Source: Hydrogenophaga sp.
GTDB taxonomy: Bacteria > Pseudomonadota > Gammaproteobacteria > Burkholderiales > Burkholderiaceae_C
Length of the DNA stretch: 64,000 nt
Assembly (NCBI RefSeq): GCF_014773545.1
Contig: NZ_SDDV01000002.1
Span: 1-64,000, forward strand
Direction: 5' to 3'
Within the stretch, counting starts at the first letter, position 1. Each line of letters starts with the position of its first letter. Position numbers and translations under genes: made by a program. The notes beneath the pieces are model-generated. The model did no database searches. It was not told where the DNA came from and worked only from the letters and a program-made list of their open reading frames with translations. Below, one piece after another: positions 36,629-44,992 of the stretch.

Positions 36629-36703
36629 GGGCTGTATTCACCAGTGCCCCGGGTGGGCTGGGCTGGGGGGGGTGGGTGGGAAAGATTCGCTTCTCGCAGC
36701 CGC

Positions 36704-37924
36704 TCAAGGTGGGGGTGGCTGATCGGGACGCAACAAGAGTTGCTGACCGTCGAGGCGGGCGTCCCAGCCGTTTTGTTGCAGCGTGGCCACGAGCGCGTCC
36801 AATGCTGGCGCATGGGCTTGCCAGCCGCCAAAACGGCCTACGCCATTTTCGTAGTCTATGGTGCTGGGCGGCGTCAGCTCAACCGGCATGGCCCGCGCCA
36901 GCGCGCTTAGCAGGGTTTCGAGGTCGTCTGCCGCCAGGTGGCCGCCGGCTTGTTGCAGCCGGGCCAGTTCGCGCTGCATTTGCAGCGGCGCGTCTAGCAC
37001 CAGCGTGACGTGGGGAAAGCTGTCTTGCAGCGTTTGTTGCAGTGCCTGCTGCTTGGCTTGCAAGCTGGCGCGCTCGGTCCAGGCGGCGGCGTTGAGTCCG
37101 ACCAGTTGCAGCGCCAGCAGTGTGGCCAGGCCCCAGCGCGCGGGCCGCCAGGCCACTGCGTTGCGCCAGTGCCGCAGGTTTTGGCGCAACCGCTGGCCGC
37201 GCCGCGCCGCGGCCGAAAGGCTGAAGTTGAATTGCGCCAGGTTCCAGTCGGACTGGGCGCATTGCAGCAGCCGGGCATGGCGTGTGAGCAGCTCGAAGCG
37301 CTGCGGCAGCAGTTGTTCGGCCAGCTCCGCTTGCGCCGGGTCGGCCAGCCAGCGGGCTGGGCCGGGGTCGGCCGCACGCGCTGTGGCCACGCTGGGCGCG
37401 CGCAGTGGCGTGCAGCTCACGCCCAGCGGGCTGGCGCTGGCCAGCCAGGCGGTGGCGTCGGCGCTGTGCGCCCAGTGCAGGCTGGGGGGGTCGGCGTCTG
37501 GTTTGAGCGGCCAGATCGACGGGACGATGCGTGTGACTGGCCGCCCGGCGGCTTCCAGGGCCTGCAGCCAGCCGCGCAACCAGTCGCTGCGGCAGGCCGC
37601 CACCCACACCGGCTGGCCACTTTTGGCGCCCGTTTCGAGTGCAAAGTGCAGTTCGCCGCAGTCTTGCAGCAGGCGGTCTTCGAGCGCGCCTTCGAGCAGT
37701 GCGCGCAGCTTGGCCTGGGCCACCTTGGGCAGATGCAGGCGGTGCCAGGACAGTGCACGCGGCGGCAGCACCAGCACCACCTCGTCGTCGCGCGGCAGCA
37801 AAGCGGCGGCGCATTGGCCGTGTTCGTGTACCTGCCGGGCGTCGTTCGAGCGCGCCCAGTCGAGCACGGCGCCAGACACGGGTGCGTTGCTCAGGCAGAA
37901 GTCAGGTGGGGCGACAATCAGCAC
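36704..37924 (-). CDS. gspL: Type II secretion protein GspL
   Basis: A 406-residue protein linking GspE to the inner-membrane platform. The actin-like cytoplasmic domain (VLVLPPRALSWHRLHLPKVA, LRALLEGALEDRLL) is followed by a transmembrane helix (WGLATLLALQLVGLNAAAWT, about 258-277) and a periplasmic ferredoxin-like domain (VELTPPSTIDYENGVGRF). Ends with PPPP. Confidence 0.93.
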   Translation of the reverse strand: MLIVAPPDFCLSNAPVSGAVLDWARSNDARQVHEHGQCAAALLPRDDEVVLVLPPRALSWHRLHLPKVAQAKLRALLEGALEDRLLQDCGELHFALETGAKSGQPVWVAACRSDWLRGWLQALEAAGRPVTRIVPSIWPLKPDADPPSLHWAHSADATAWLASASPLGVSCTPLRAPSVATARAADPGPARWLADPAQAELAEQLLPQRFELLTRHARLLQCAQSDWNLAQFNFSLSAAARRGQRLRQNLRHWRNAVAWRPARWGLATLLALQLVGLNAAAWTERASLQAKQQALQQTLQDSFPHVTLVLDAPLQMQRELARLQQAGGHLAADDLETLLSALARAMPVELTPPSTIDYENGVGRFGGWQAHAPALDALVATLQQNGWDARLDGQQLLLRPDQPPPP

Positions 37925-38041
37925 GCTTGGGGCTCTTGGGGTGGTGGTGGCGGCAGGCGCCGCTTGGCTGGCATTTTATTGAACCCGCGTGACGCCGCTG
38001 CAAACCCGCTGCTGGCTGCCTCGCGCCAGGGTTTGGGCCAG

Positions 38042-39016
38042 TCACGAACCAGCCAGCCGTTCGCGCCAGAGCACCCGCACTTGCAGGCCGTCGCGCCGCA
38101 CCAGCGAGCGTTCTTCGATCACCGTATCGTCCAGCCGCAGGCGGCCGCGCACTTCAAAGTACTGGCTGCGTGTGCCGTGCAGTGGGTCGGAAAAGGGCGG
38201 CGGCTGGGTGCCCAGCAGCCGGTTGGCGTCGGCCACGCTCAGGAACGGTTCGCGTGCGCGCGCTTGTATCAGGCGCTGCGCCTGCGCCTGCTCCAGGCCA
38301 GGTGCGCTGGCCATGAGCGCCGTTGCGCTGGCGGTGTTGAGGTTGAGGCGGGTGGGCTCGGGCAGCAGCGTCACGTGCGCTTGCAGCGCGGCCAGGCTGG
38401 TCGCGCTGATGCCCAGCCAGCTCAGGTGCGCCAGTTTTCCGGGCGCCAGGGCATCGGGTCCGGGCACCAGGTCTTGCAGGCCGCGCTGGGTGCTGCGCTG
38501 CAGTTCGGCCACTGCGGCGTCGAGTTCGGTCTGCGGCAGATCGAGCTGCTCGTACAGCCGCGTAAAGGCTTGCAGATCGAGGGCGGAAATGGTGACCTTG
38601 GCGGCGGCGCCGCTGCCGCTGACGCGCACCAGGTTCAGGAAGTTCAGGCGCGCTTGCTGGTCGCTGATTTCACCCGACAAAAAGGCTTGCAGGGTGTCAT
38701 CGCTGCGCGCGCTGCGGTCGGCGGCCAGAAAGCTCGACAAGCGGGCTTCTTCCAGCGGCATGGCCCAGGGCTCGCCCAGGTGGTCGGCGTTGCCGCGCTG
38801 GTTGCCGCGTGCGTCTTCGATCAGGATCAGGCGCGCCCAGTCGAGCGCGCCGATCAGAACCCAGCCGGCCTGGGCGCGCTGGCGGTCGGCGGCTTCGATT
38901 TCGCCCGCGCGCCACTGCTGCCATTGGGCGGCGCTGGCCAAGGTGGCGACCAGCGTGAGCACCAGCATGGCCAGCAGCAGGGCGGCGCCGCGCTGGCGCG
39001 TGGAGGGCGTCGTCAT
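38042..39016 (-). CDS. gspK: Type II secretion minor pseudopilin GspK
   Basis: A 324-residue large minor pseudopilin at the tip of the pseudopilus. Class III prepilin start MTTPSTRQRGAALLLAMLVL, cleaved after Gly10; the family lacks Glu5, as here. The core includes a helix-hairpin-helix-like part (RLNLNTASATALMASAPGLE). ATG at 39016 overlaps the gspJ stop (ATGA). Confidence 0.93.
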   Translation of the reverse strand: MTTPSTRQRGAALLLAMLVLTLVATLASAAQWQQWRAGEIEAADRQRAQAGWVLIGALDWARLILIEDARGNQRGNADHLGEPWAMPLEEARLSSFLAADRSARSDDTLQAFLSGEISDQQARLNFLNLVRVSGSGAAAKVTISALDLQAFTRLYEQLDLPQTELDAAVAELQRSTQRGLQDLVPGPDALAPGKLAHLSWLGISATSLAALQAHVTLLPEPTRLNLNTASATALMASAPGLEQAQAQRLIQARAREPFLSVADANRLLGTQPPPFSDPLHGTRSQYFEVRGRLRLDDTVIEERSLVRRDGLQVRVLWRERLAGS

Positions 39017-39738
39017 GGCGCAGCTCCCAGCGTCGGACGTACCCAGTCGCGCACCAGCGAGCCGCTCAGGCGCTGGCCAGCGGGCAGCTCGAGCAACAGC
39101 CGCACGCCGTCGGGCGGCGCGGCCGGTCGCTGGCCAGGGCGGCGGACGTCGGTCGCTGCTGTGCCGGGGTCCAGGCCGACCGCCGACAGCGGGTGGGTCC
39201 AACTGTCGCCCCGGTGGTAAAACAACTGCCACTGCAGCAGGCCGATCAGCGCCACGCTGCTGTCGCCACCGCTCGGGGCCGGCACCGCTGCGCCGGCCTG
39301 GCTCCAGTGCGCGGCGCGCTGCCAGGCGTGGGCGAGTTGCTCGCGCTGGCGTATCGGCTCGGACTGCCAGCGCACCCATTGGCCAGCGTGGCCGGCCCGC
39401 GCGCCGCGCTGGCGCCAGGCGACCACGCGCAGGCCGGGACTGTGCAGGGCGGATTCGCTGCTGTCGCGGCGCGTCAGGCGCAGCAATTGGCCGTCGAAGT
39501 CGAGTGCTTGCACCTCGCCGGTTTCAATCAGCGCGTCCAGGTCGGCCGCCCACTGTCCCAGGGCCGCTTGCAGCCGCAGCAGGTCGTTGGCGTGCTGTTC
39601 GGTCTGTTGCTGGCTGCGTACCATGCCGTCGATCGAGCGCCAGCTCAGCAAGGCCAGCAGCGACATCAGCACCAGTGCCACCAACAACTCGATCAGTGTG
39701 AAGCCCAGGGCGGCTTTGGTGGTGGGGCGCGTTGGCAT
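39013..39738 (-). CDS. gspJ: Type II secretion minor pseudopilin GspJ
   Basis: A 241-residue pseudopilin. Prepilin signal MPTRPTTKAALGFTLIELLV with cleavage at G/F and Glu5. The family segment SWRSIDGMVRSQQQTEQHAN follows. The start at 39738 gives a 12-residue leader; the longer open frame upstream covers gspI and is rejected. Confidence 0.93.
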   Translation of the reverse strand: MPTRPTTKAALGFTLIELLVALVLMSLLALLSWRSIDGMVRSQQQTEQHANDLLRLQAALGQWAADLDALIETGEVQALDFDGQLLRLTRRDSSESALHSPGLRVVAWRQRGARAGHAGQWVRWQSEPIRQREQLAHAWQRAAHWSQAGAAVPAPSGGDSSVALIGLLQWQLFYHRGDSWTHPLSAVGLDPGTAATDVRRPGQRPAAPPDGVRLLLELPAGQRLSGSLVRDWVRPTLGAAP

Positions 39739-39761
39739 GGCAATCGAGACGCTTGGCGCTC

Positions 39762-40130
39762 TCAGTAGCGACCTTGCACGGTCGAGAGGGTTAGCAACAC
39801 CAGCTCCTGGCCGTCTACCTGGGCCTGCACCCGGGCGTCGATGCGGCGGAAATTCGGGTTCGGCGTGGCTTGCACCGACAGTCTGACGCTGAGCGTGCGC
39901 CCGGCCTGCTCGCAGGTGTTGCTGCTGTCGCCCACGCTGGGCAATTGGCGCGCCAGGCGCAGCCGGGTGAGCTCGTTTTCGGCGCAGAGCTGGGCCAGCC
40001 ACTGCTGGCTCTGGCGCTCGGTGGCGCGGGTGAGCGCGCCCATGGCCTGCAAACCGGTTGCCAGGGTGATGGCCACCACCGCCAGCGCTACCAGTACCTC
40101 GATCAGGGTGAAGCCAGACGAGCGGTTCAT
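39762..40130 (-). CDS. gspI: Type II secretion minor pseudopilin GspI
   Basis: A 122-residue pseudopilin with prepilin signal MNRSSGFTLIEVLVALAVVA. The segment WLAQLCAENELTRLRLARQL matches the conserved A-x-NxL region of GspI. The ATG overlaps the gspH stop (40127-40130). Confidence 0.94.
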   Translation of the reverse strand: MNRSSGFTLIEVLVALAVVAITLATGLQAMGALTRATERQSQQWLAQLCAENELTRLRLARQLPSVGDSSNTCEQAGRTLSVRLSVQATPNPNFRRIDARVQAQVDGQELVLLTLSTVQGRY

Positions 40131-40585
40131 GGCGCGTCTGTGTTGACGACGGCAAACGGCCCCAGGCCGTCGCTGGCCAGGCGCAGGCGGCGTTCGCCCA
40201 GGCGCAGCTCCAGGCTTTGGGCGCCGATCAGCGGCTCGGGCCCGAGCAGCAAGGTCTGGGCGCCGGTGGGCTGGACCACCTCGGCGCGGGTATCGGGGTC
40301 GAGCCAGGTGCGCGGCCCGCGCAGCGCGTCTGGCGCTTGCGCACGGGTCGGCAGGCCGACGAATTCAAACCCCTGCGGCAAGGCGCGCCAGATCACCGGG
40401 GCGCCGCTGGTGCGTGACTGCGCGCGCGCCGCCTCCAGCAGCGCGCTCAGGCGCAGCGCTTCGCGTTCGAGCCGGGTCGCGCTGGCGTCGCGCAGGCTTA
40501 GTGTGGCGCCGGCCGTTGCCAGCGCCACGATGCTCAGTACCAGCAGCAGTTCCAGCAGCGTAAAGCCGTGCGAGCGCCTGGGCAT
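40127..40585 (-). CDS. gspH: Type II secretion minor pseudopilin GspH
   Basis: A 152-residue pseudopilin, prepilin signal MPRRSHGFTLLELLLVLSIV. LEREALRLSALLEAARAQSR, TSGAPVIWR is the GspH signature. The start at 40585 gives the normal short basic leader; the frame opens 8 codons earlier. Confidence 0.93.
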   Translation of the reverse strand: MPRRSHGFTLLELLLVLSIVALATAGATLSLRDASATRLEREALRLSALLEAARAQSRTSGAPVIWRALPQGFEFVGLPTRAQAPDALRGPRTWLDPDTRAEVVQPTGAQTLLLGPEPLIGAQSLELRLGERRLRLASDGLGPFAVVNTDAP

Positions 40586-40592
40586 GGAAGAC

Positions 40593-41060
40593 TCACTGCC
40601 AACTGCCAATGTCGGCGTCGCGGCCTTCGCCGCCGGGTTGACCGTCGGCGCCGAGCGAAAGCACGTCTACCTCGCCGTGCAGGCCTGGGTTCAGATACTG
40701 GTAGGGGCGGCCCCAGGGATCGGTGGGCAGCTTTTCCAGGTAGCGGCGCCAGTTCGGCGGCACCGGGTTGGCCGTTGGCCGGCTGACCAGCGCCGCCAGC
40801 CCTTGCTCGGCGCTGGGAAAACGTTGATTGTCCAGCCGGTACAGCTTGAGTGCCTGTTGGATGTTGTTGACGTCGGTGCGGGCGGCGGTGCTGCGCGCGT
40901 CGTCGGCGCGGTCGAGCACGTTGGGCACGATCAGCGCGGCCAGCACGCCGATGATGACCAGCACCACCATCAGCTCGATCAGGGTGAAGCCGCGCGCGCG
41001 CATGGCGCTGCGGGCGGCTGCCAAGGTGTCAGGGCGGTCTGGGCGGTCGGGGCGTGGCAT
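40593..41060 (-). CDS. gspG: Type II secretion major pseudopilin GspG
   Basis: A 155-residue major pseudopilin. Prepilin cleavage site RARGFTLIELMVVLVIIGVL (G/F at about 23-24); the calcium-loop end includes LPTDPWGRPYQYLNPGLHGE, VDVLSLGADGQPGGEG. GGAG lies 8 nt before the ATG. The leader has the short repeat RPDRPDRPD; ATG at residue 20 (MRARG) would give a more typical leader length. First gene of the minus-strand gsp operon. Confidence 0.95.
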   Translation of the reverse strand: MPRPDRPDRPDTLAAARSAMRARGFTLIELMVVLVIIGVLAALIVPNVLDRADDARSTAARTDVNNIQQALKLYRLDNQRFPSAEQGLAALVSRPTANPVPPNWRRYLEKLPTDPWGRPYQYLNPGLHGEVDVLSLGADGQPGGEGRDADIGSWQ

Positions 41061-41216
41061 TGTTTTCTCCGGCGTGCGGCTACGTTGGCGGGTCCGGCAG
41101 ACCCGGGTGCGGCAGGCCTGATCTTAATCCGCGCCGCTGGCAGCCGTCTCGTGCCTGCTCGGCCCGGCACCGGGCTTGCGCCGGTCCGATGCCGGACAAT
41201 CTCAGATAATGGGGCG

Positions 41217-41711
41217 ATGAACAAGTCGGCATCTCTGGCGCATGCGGTCGCCCTGGGTAGCGCGCGCGCAGGCTGGACGCCTGCCTTGGCGGCGGCGCTG
41301 CTCTGGCTCGGCGCTGGTCTGAGCGCCGGGTACTGGTTGTTGTCGATCTGGGGCCAACCGGCGCTGACGCTGCAGCCGGCGCCCGCACCGGCCGCGCTCA
41401 GTGTCGATGTGGCCGAGCTGGCGCGTGTGCTGGGTGTTGCCGCAACGCCTGCGCCGGCCACCGCCGGCGTGCTGGCGCAGGCGGTGGCTGCGCGTTATGT
41501 GCTGTTTGGCGTGGTGGCCAGTGGCGGCGACCGGGGTGCAGCGCTGATAGCAGTCGATGCCCAGCCGCCGCGCCCTTACCGCGTGGGTGCCGTGCTCGAA
41601 GGCGGTCTGGTGCTGCAGGCGGTGCAGCCGCGCGTGGTGCGGCTGGGCCCAGCACTGAACGGACCCAGCACGGTCGAGCTGCGCCTGCCCGAACTGGCCG
41701 CGCCGGAGTGA
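41217..41711 (+). CDS. gspC: Type II secretion protein GspC
   Basis: A 164-residue inner-membrane clamp protein. One transmembrane helix (LAAALLWLGAGLSAGYWLLS, about 24-43) precedes the periplasmic homology region (YVLFGVVASGGDRGAALIAV, PYRVGAVLEGGLVLQAVQPR). It has no C-terminal PDZ domain, so it is the short form. Divergent from gspG with 156 bp between; the long open frame upstream is not coding. Confidence 0.9.
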   Translation: MNKSASLAHAVALGSARAGWTPALAAALLWLGAGLSAGYWLLSIWGQPALTLQPAPAPAALSVDVAELARVLGVAATPAPATAGVLAQAVAARYVLFGVVASGGDRGAALIAVDAQPPRPYRVGAVLEGGLVLQAVQPRVVRLGPALNGPSTVELRLPELAAPE

Positions 41712-41754
41712 TTCGGCCCTGCGCGGTCTTGAGTTCTGTACGTCTGTACGGACA

Positions 41755-41960
41755 GAGCCCTTCGACAGGCTTCCTTCGACAGGCTTCCTTCGACAGGCTC
41801 AGGACAGGCCCTTCGACAGGCTCAGGGCGAACGGTTGCTACTTCACAGAAATCGGGGTCAGATTCCAATTTCCCCACTTCGGCAGGCTCAGGATAGGCTT
41901 GCCGTAGGAAGCCCTTCGACAAGCTCAGGGCGAACGGTTGATGCTTCTTCTGCGACCGGA
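41755..41960 (+). repeat. Composite of repeat families B and C
   Basis: Tandem TTCGACAGGCTTCC and TTCGACAGGCTCAGGACAGG units (41761-41830), then CGAACGGTTGCTACTTCACA, repeat C copy 3 (41848-41871), the same ACTTCGGCAGGCTCAGGATA stretch as at 4287, another TTCGACAAGCTCAGGGCGAA unit, and an end GCGACCGGATCAGG. It fills the whole gspC-cobT gap (41712-41993); no gene there. Confidence 0.8.
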
Positions 41961-41993
41961 TCAGGACATTCGCTCAGGGTTTGCGCGCCGGGA

Positions 41994-43127
41994 TCATCCG
42001 GCCGGGGTCTGCTGCGCCAGCAGCCGCTGCGCCGCTTGCAGCAGCGGCCAAGCCAGCAACGCCCCTTCGCCCTGGCCCAGGTGCAGCTCCAGATCCAGCA
42101 GCGGTCGCGCCTGCAGGTGCAGCAGCAGCAGGCGGTGCCCCGGCGCGACCGAGCGCTGGGCAAATACCAGATAGTCGCACACGGCCGGGCACAGGCCGTG
42201 TGCGACCAGCGCGGCCGCACCGGCGACAAAACCGTCGACCAGCACCACGCGGCGTTCGGCGCCGGCTTGTAACATGGCGCCGGCCATCATGGCGATTTCG
42301 AAGCCACCCATGGCCGCCAGGGCATCGAAGGCTGTGACGGCGTGGTAGTGCCGACGCGCGACTTTGAGCAGTTGCTTGAGCTTGTGTTTGCGCTGCACCT
42401 CGGCGGCCAAAGCGTGAGCCGCCGGGGCGTCGGTGCAGTCGTTGCTGGCGTCGGCCAGCGGCACGCCACACAGCCGCGACAGCAGCAAGGCAGCGCACGA
42501 GCTGCCGCCGACGCCGATGCTGCCCAGCGCCAGCACCTGGCCCGGCAGGTGGCGCACCACGTCCATGCCGGCATGCAGTGCGGCGACGGCCTGTTGCGGC
42601 GACATGGCCGGACTCAGCAGCATGTTGCGGCTGCCGTGGCCGATTTTCCGGCTCAACAGCGACACCTGCGCCAGCGCGTCGTGCGGCCGGCTCAGTTGCG
42701 CGGCCAAGCCGGCGTCAACCAGCGTCAGATCAAAGCCGTGCAGGGCGGCCAGTGCATTCACCGCCGCCTGGCCGCGCAGCAGGTGCAGCACGCGCTGCAA
42801 GCTGTCGGCTTGCGTAAACGCCGATACGCCTGCATCGGCAATGCCGTGGTCGGCGGCAAACACCAGCAGTTGTGGCGCATCCAGCGCCAGCCGGTCGAAA
42901 GCCGGCGGCTTGGTGCTTTGAATCCGCACCAGTTGCAGCAGCAGCGTCTGCAGCCGGCCCAACGCCTGGGTTGGCTGCGTGGGCAGCGCCAGACGTTGCG
43001 CCAGCGCTGCACCGAGCCCGGCATCTGTCGTCGGCAGCAGCCTGGGCAGCGTCAAGCCCGCCGGCGGGCGGGCGCTGTCGGCGGGCTTGACGCTGGCCAT
43101 ACCTGGCTGGGCAGACATGATCGGCAT
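41994..43127 (-). CDS. CobT-like phosphoribosyltransferase family protein without the catalytic glutamates
   Basis: A 377-residue protein with clear similarity to nicotinate-nucleotide:dimethylbenzimidazole phosphoribosyltransferase, which activates the lower ligand of cobalamin. Conserved parts: LGRLQTLLLQLVRIQ, FAADHGIADAGVSAF, HGSRNMLLSPAMSPQQ, DALAAMGGFEIAMMAGAML, VDGFVAGAAALVA. In Salmonella CobT the key residues are Glu174 (GVGELG) and Glu317 (RLGEGSG); here the matching segments read ALGSIGVGGSS and HLGQGEG, so both glutamates are replaced. It may have a changed reaction or be inactive. No other cobalamin gene is nearby. The annotation cobT would be doubtful. Confidence 0.8.
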   Translation of the reverse strand: MPIMSAQPGMASVKPADSARPPAGLTLPRLLPTTDAGLGAALAQRLALPTQPTQALGRLQTLLLQLVRIQSTKPPAFDRLALDAPQLLVFAADHGIADAGVSAFTQADSLQRVLHLLRGQAAVNALAALHGFDLTLVDAGLAAQLSRPHDALAQVSLLSRKIGHGSRNMLLSPAMSPQQAVAALHAGMDVVRHLPGQVLALGSIGVGGSSCAALLLSRLCGVPLADASNDCTDAPAAHALAAEVQRKHKLKQLLKVARRHYHAVTAFDALAAMGGFEIAMMAGAMLQAGAERRVVLVDGFVAGAAALVAHGLCPAVCDYLVFAQRSVAPGHRLLLLHLQARPLLDLELHLGQGEGALLAWPLLQAAQRLLAQQTPAG

Positions 43128-43142
43128 CTGGGCTAAGCGATC

Positions 43143-44741
43143 TTAGCTCTTGAGAAACAGCCGATACACCGGGTTGTCGCTTTCTTCGATGAAAGGATAG
43201 CCCAGTGTGCTCAGGAATTCGTCAAATGCCAGACCGTCCTGTGGCGGCACCTGCAGGCCGACCAGAATGCGTCCGTAGTCGGCGCCCTGGTTGCGGTAGT
43301 GGAACAGGCTGATGTTCCAGCCCGGGCGCATCAGGCTGAGGAATTTCAGCAACGCGCCCGGGCGTTCGGGAAACACAAAGCGCAGCAGGCGTTCGTCGTG
43401 CGCCAGCGGCGAATGCCCGCCCACCAGGTGGCGCAGATGGTCTTGCGCCAGCTCGTCGTGCGTCAGCTCCAGCGTCTGGAAACCGTGCCGGCGCAAGAGG
43501 GCGGCCAGTTGGCTGGATTCGCCCTTGCCGTGTGTGCTCAGGCCCATGAATACATGCGCTTGCGTGCTGTCGTGAATGCGGTAGCTGAACTCGGTGACGT
43601 TGCGCGGCTCGCCCGGCAGTTGGCCCAGCAGCTCGCAAAAGCGGCGCAGGCTGCCGCGCTGCTCGGGAATCGTGACGGCAAACAAGGCCTCGCGCTCTTC
43701 GCCGAGTTCGGCTCGTTCGGCCACGAAGCGCAAGCGGTCGAAGTTCATGTTGGCACCGGACAAGATGGCGGCGTAGGTCTGGCCCTGGGGCTGATGCCGT
43801 TCCACGTATTGCTTGATACCCGCCACGGCCAGCGCGCCCGCGGGCTCGACGATGCTGCGCGTGTCGACAAAAATGTCCTTGATCGCCGCGCACACCGCGT
43901 CGGTGTCGACCAGCACGAATTCGTCCACCAGTTCGCGCGCGATGCGAAAGGTTTCCTCGCCCACCAGTTTCACCGCCGTGCCGTCGGAGAACAGACCGAC
44001 TTCGGACAGCGTGACGCGCCGGCCGGCGTCGACCGAGCGCTGCATGGCGTTCGAGTCGTTCATTTGCACCCCGATCACCTTGATCTGTGGGCGCACCGCT
44101 TTGATGTAATTGGCCACGCCGGCAATCAGGCCGCCGCCGCCGACGGCGACGAACACCGCGTCCAGACGGTCCGAGCTCAGGCTCTGCACCTGGCGCAGAA
44201 TTTCCATCGCAATCGTTCCCTGGCCGGCAATCACGTCCGGGTCGTCGAACGGGTGCACAAAGCACAGGTCTTGGCTTTGTTGCAAGGCCACGGCGTGACT
44301 GTAGGCGTCGGAGTAGCTGTCGCCGTGCAGCAGCACCGAGGCGCCGAGCGCGCGCACCGCGTCGACCTTGAGCTGCGGCGTGGTGGTCGGCATCACCACC
44401 ATCGCGCGCGTGCCTAGCTTGCGCGCGCCCAGCGCGACGCCTTGCGCGTGGTTGCCGGCCGAGGCGCAGATCACGCCTTTTTGCAGTTGCGCAGCGCTCA
44501 GATGCGCCATTTTGTTGTAGGCCCCGCGCAGCTTGAAGCTGAACACCGGCTGCTGGTCTTCGCGTTTGAGCAGCACCGTGTGGCCCAGCCGCTGGCTCAG
44601 GTTTTTGGCCGGCTCCAGCGCCGACTCGATCGCCACGTCATAGACGCGGGCGTTCAGAATTTTTTTCAGGTAGTCGGCTGGACTGAGGGCAGCAGGCGGC
44701 GCGGCGCTGCAAAAGGCGGTGTGGGCAGGGCGGTCAGGCAT
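43143..44741 (-). CDS. ilvA: Threonine ammonia-lyase, biosynthetic (threonine deaminase)
   Basis: A 532-residue PLP enzyme that makes 2-oxobutanoate from threonine, the first step of isoleucine synthesis. The PLP lysine is in QPVFSFKLRGAYNKM; ASAGNHAQGVALGAR and VAVGGGGLIAGVANYIKAV bind the cofactor phosphate. Two C-terminal ACT-like regulatory domains (about 340-532, with VTIPEQRGSLRRFCELL and FVFPERPGALLKFL) indicate feedback control by isoleucine and valine. The ATG at 44741 follows GCGAGGAAACACG. An upstream promoter and terminator (44781-44903) may control it. Confidence 0.95.
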   Translation of the reverse strand: MPDRPAHTAFCSAAPPAALSPADYLKKILNARVYDVAIESALEPAKNLSQRLGHTVLLKREDQQPVFSFKLRGAYNKMAHLSAAQLQKGVICASAGNHAQGVALGARKLGTRAMVVMPTTTPQLKVDAVRALGASVLLHGDSYSDAYSHAVALQQSQDLCFVHPFDDPDVIAGQGTIAMEILRQVQSLSSDRLDAVFVAVGGGGLIAGVANYIKAVRPQIKVIGVQMNDSNAMQRSVDAGRRVTLSEVGLFSDGTAVKLVGEETFRIARELVDEFVLVDTDAVCAAIKDIFVDTRSIVEPAGALAVAGIKQYVERHQPQGQTYAAILSGANMNFDRLRFVAERAELGEEREALFAVTIPEQRGSLRRFCELLGQLPGEPRNVTEFSYRIHDSTQAHVFMGLSTHGKGESSQLAALLRRHGFQTLELTHDELAQDHLRHLVGGHSPLAHDERLLRFVFPERPGALLKFLSLMRPGWNISLFHYRNQGADYGRILVGLQVPPQDGLAFDEFLSTLGYPFIEESDNPVYRLFLKS

Positions 44742-44780
44742 CGTGTTTCCTCGCTGCCGATGATAGCGAGGCGGGTGGCC

Positions 44781-44859
44781 AAAAAAAAACCCGGCTCGAC
44801 AGTGCCGAACCGGGTTTGAATCCACCCGTGAGGGCAGAGGAGACAACCTACAATGCGAT
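44781..44859 (-). ncRNA. Candidate small RNA or attenuated leader upstream of ilvA
   Basis: Minus strand. The transcript predicted from the promoter at 44866-44894 starts near 44859 and runs GTAGGTTGTCTCCTCTGCCC, then a hairpin CCCGGTTCGG...CGAGCCGGG (44814-44790) and nine T (44789-44781). It has no ATG and no run of Ile or Val codons, so it is not a classical leader-peptide attenuator. The CUCCUCU stretch could pair with ribosome sites of other mRNAs. It may be a free-standing sRNA of about 79 nt, or a conditional terminator for ilvA. Confidence 0.6.
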
Positions 44860-44865
44860 GGCGCC

Positions 44866-44903
44866 AGTGTAGCGCCCGCCATGCTGCATTGCAACATAGC
44901 GGG
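44866..44903 (-). promoter_or_regulatory. Sigma-70 promoter with an overlapping dyad, upstream of ilvA
   Basis: TTGCAA (44894-44889), 17 bp, TACACT (44871-44866). A 31-bp imperfect palindrome, GCCCGC..ATG...CAT.GCGGGC (44873-44903), covers the -35 box and reaches the -10, so an unidentified regulator may bind here. Confidence 0.7.
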
Positions 44904-44992
44904 CACTTTATTTTGCTTCTTTTTGTGAGCAAAGTTCAAAGATGGCGCCGCTTTGTCATTCTTAGAGCGTCGCTCACACCACTGGATTTAGC

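Noticed and set aside
36665-36672. G8 tract between gspM and gspL considered as a phase-variation site
   Set aside because: It lies between genes of a running operon, not in a promoter or reading frame, so slippage would have no obvious effect.
41217-43127. Possible link of the CobT-like gene with T2SS genes
   Set aside because: Separated by repeat DNA and opposite in strand to gspC; simple adjacency without functional support.
44781-44814. Hairpin upstream of ilvA considered as the terminator of an upstream gene
   Set aside because: The T-run is on the minus strand and the only gene upstream on that strand is more than 700 bp away beyond the divergent plus-strand osmC-like gene; the local promoter makes a leader RNA more likely.
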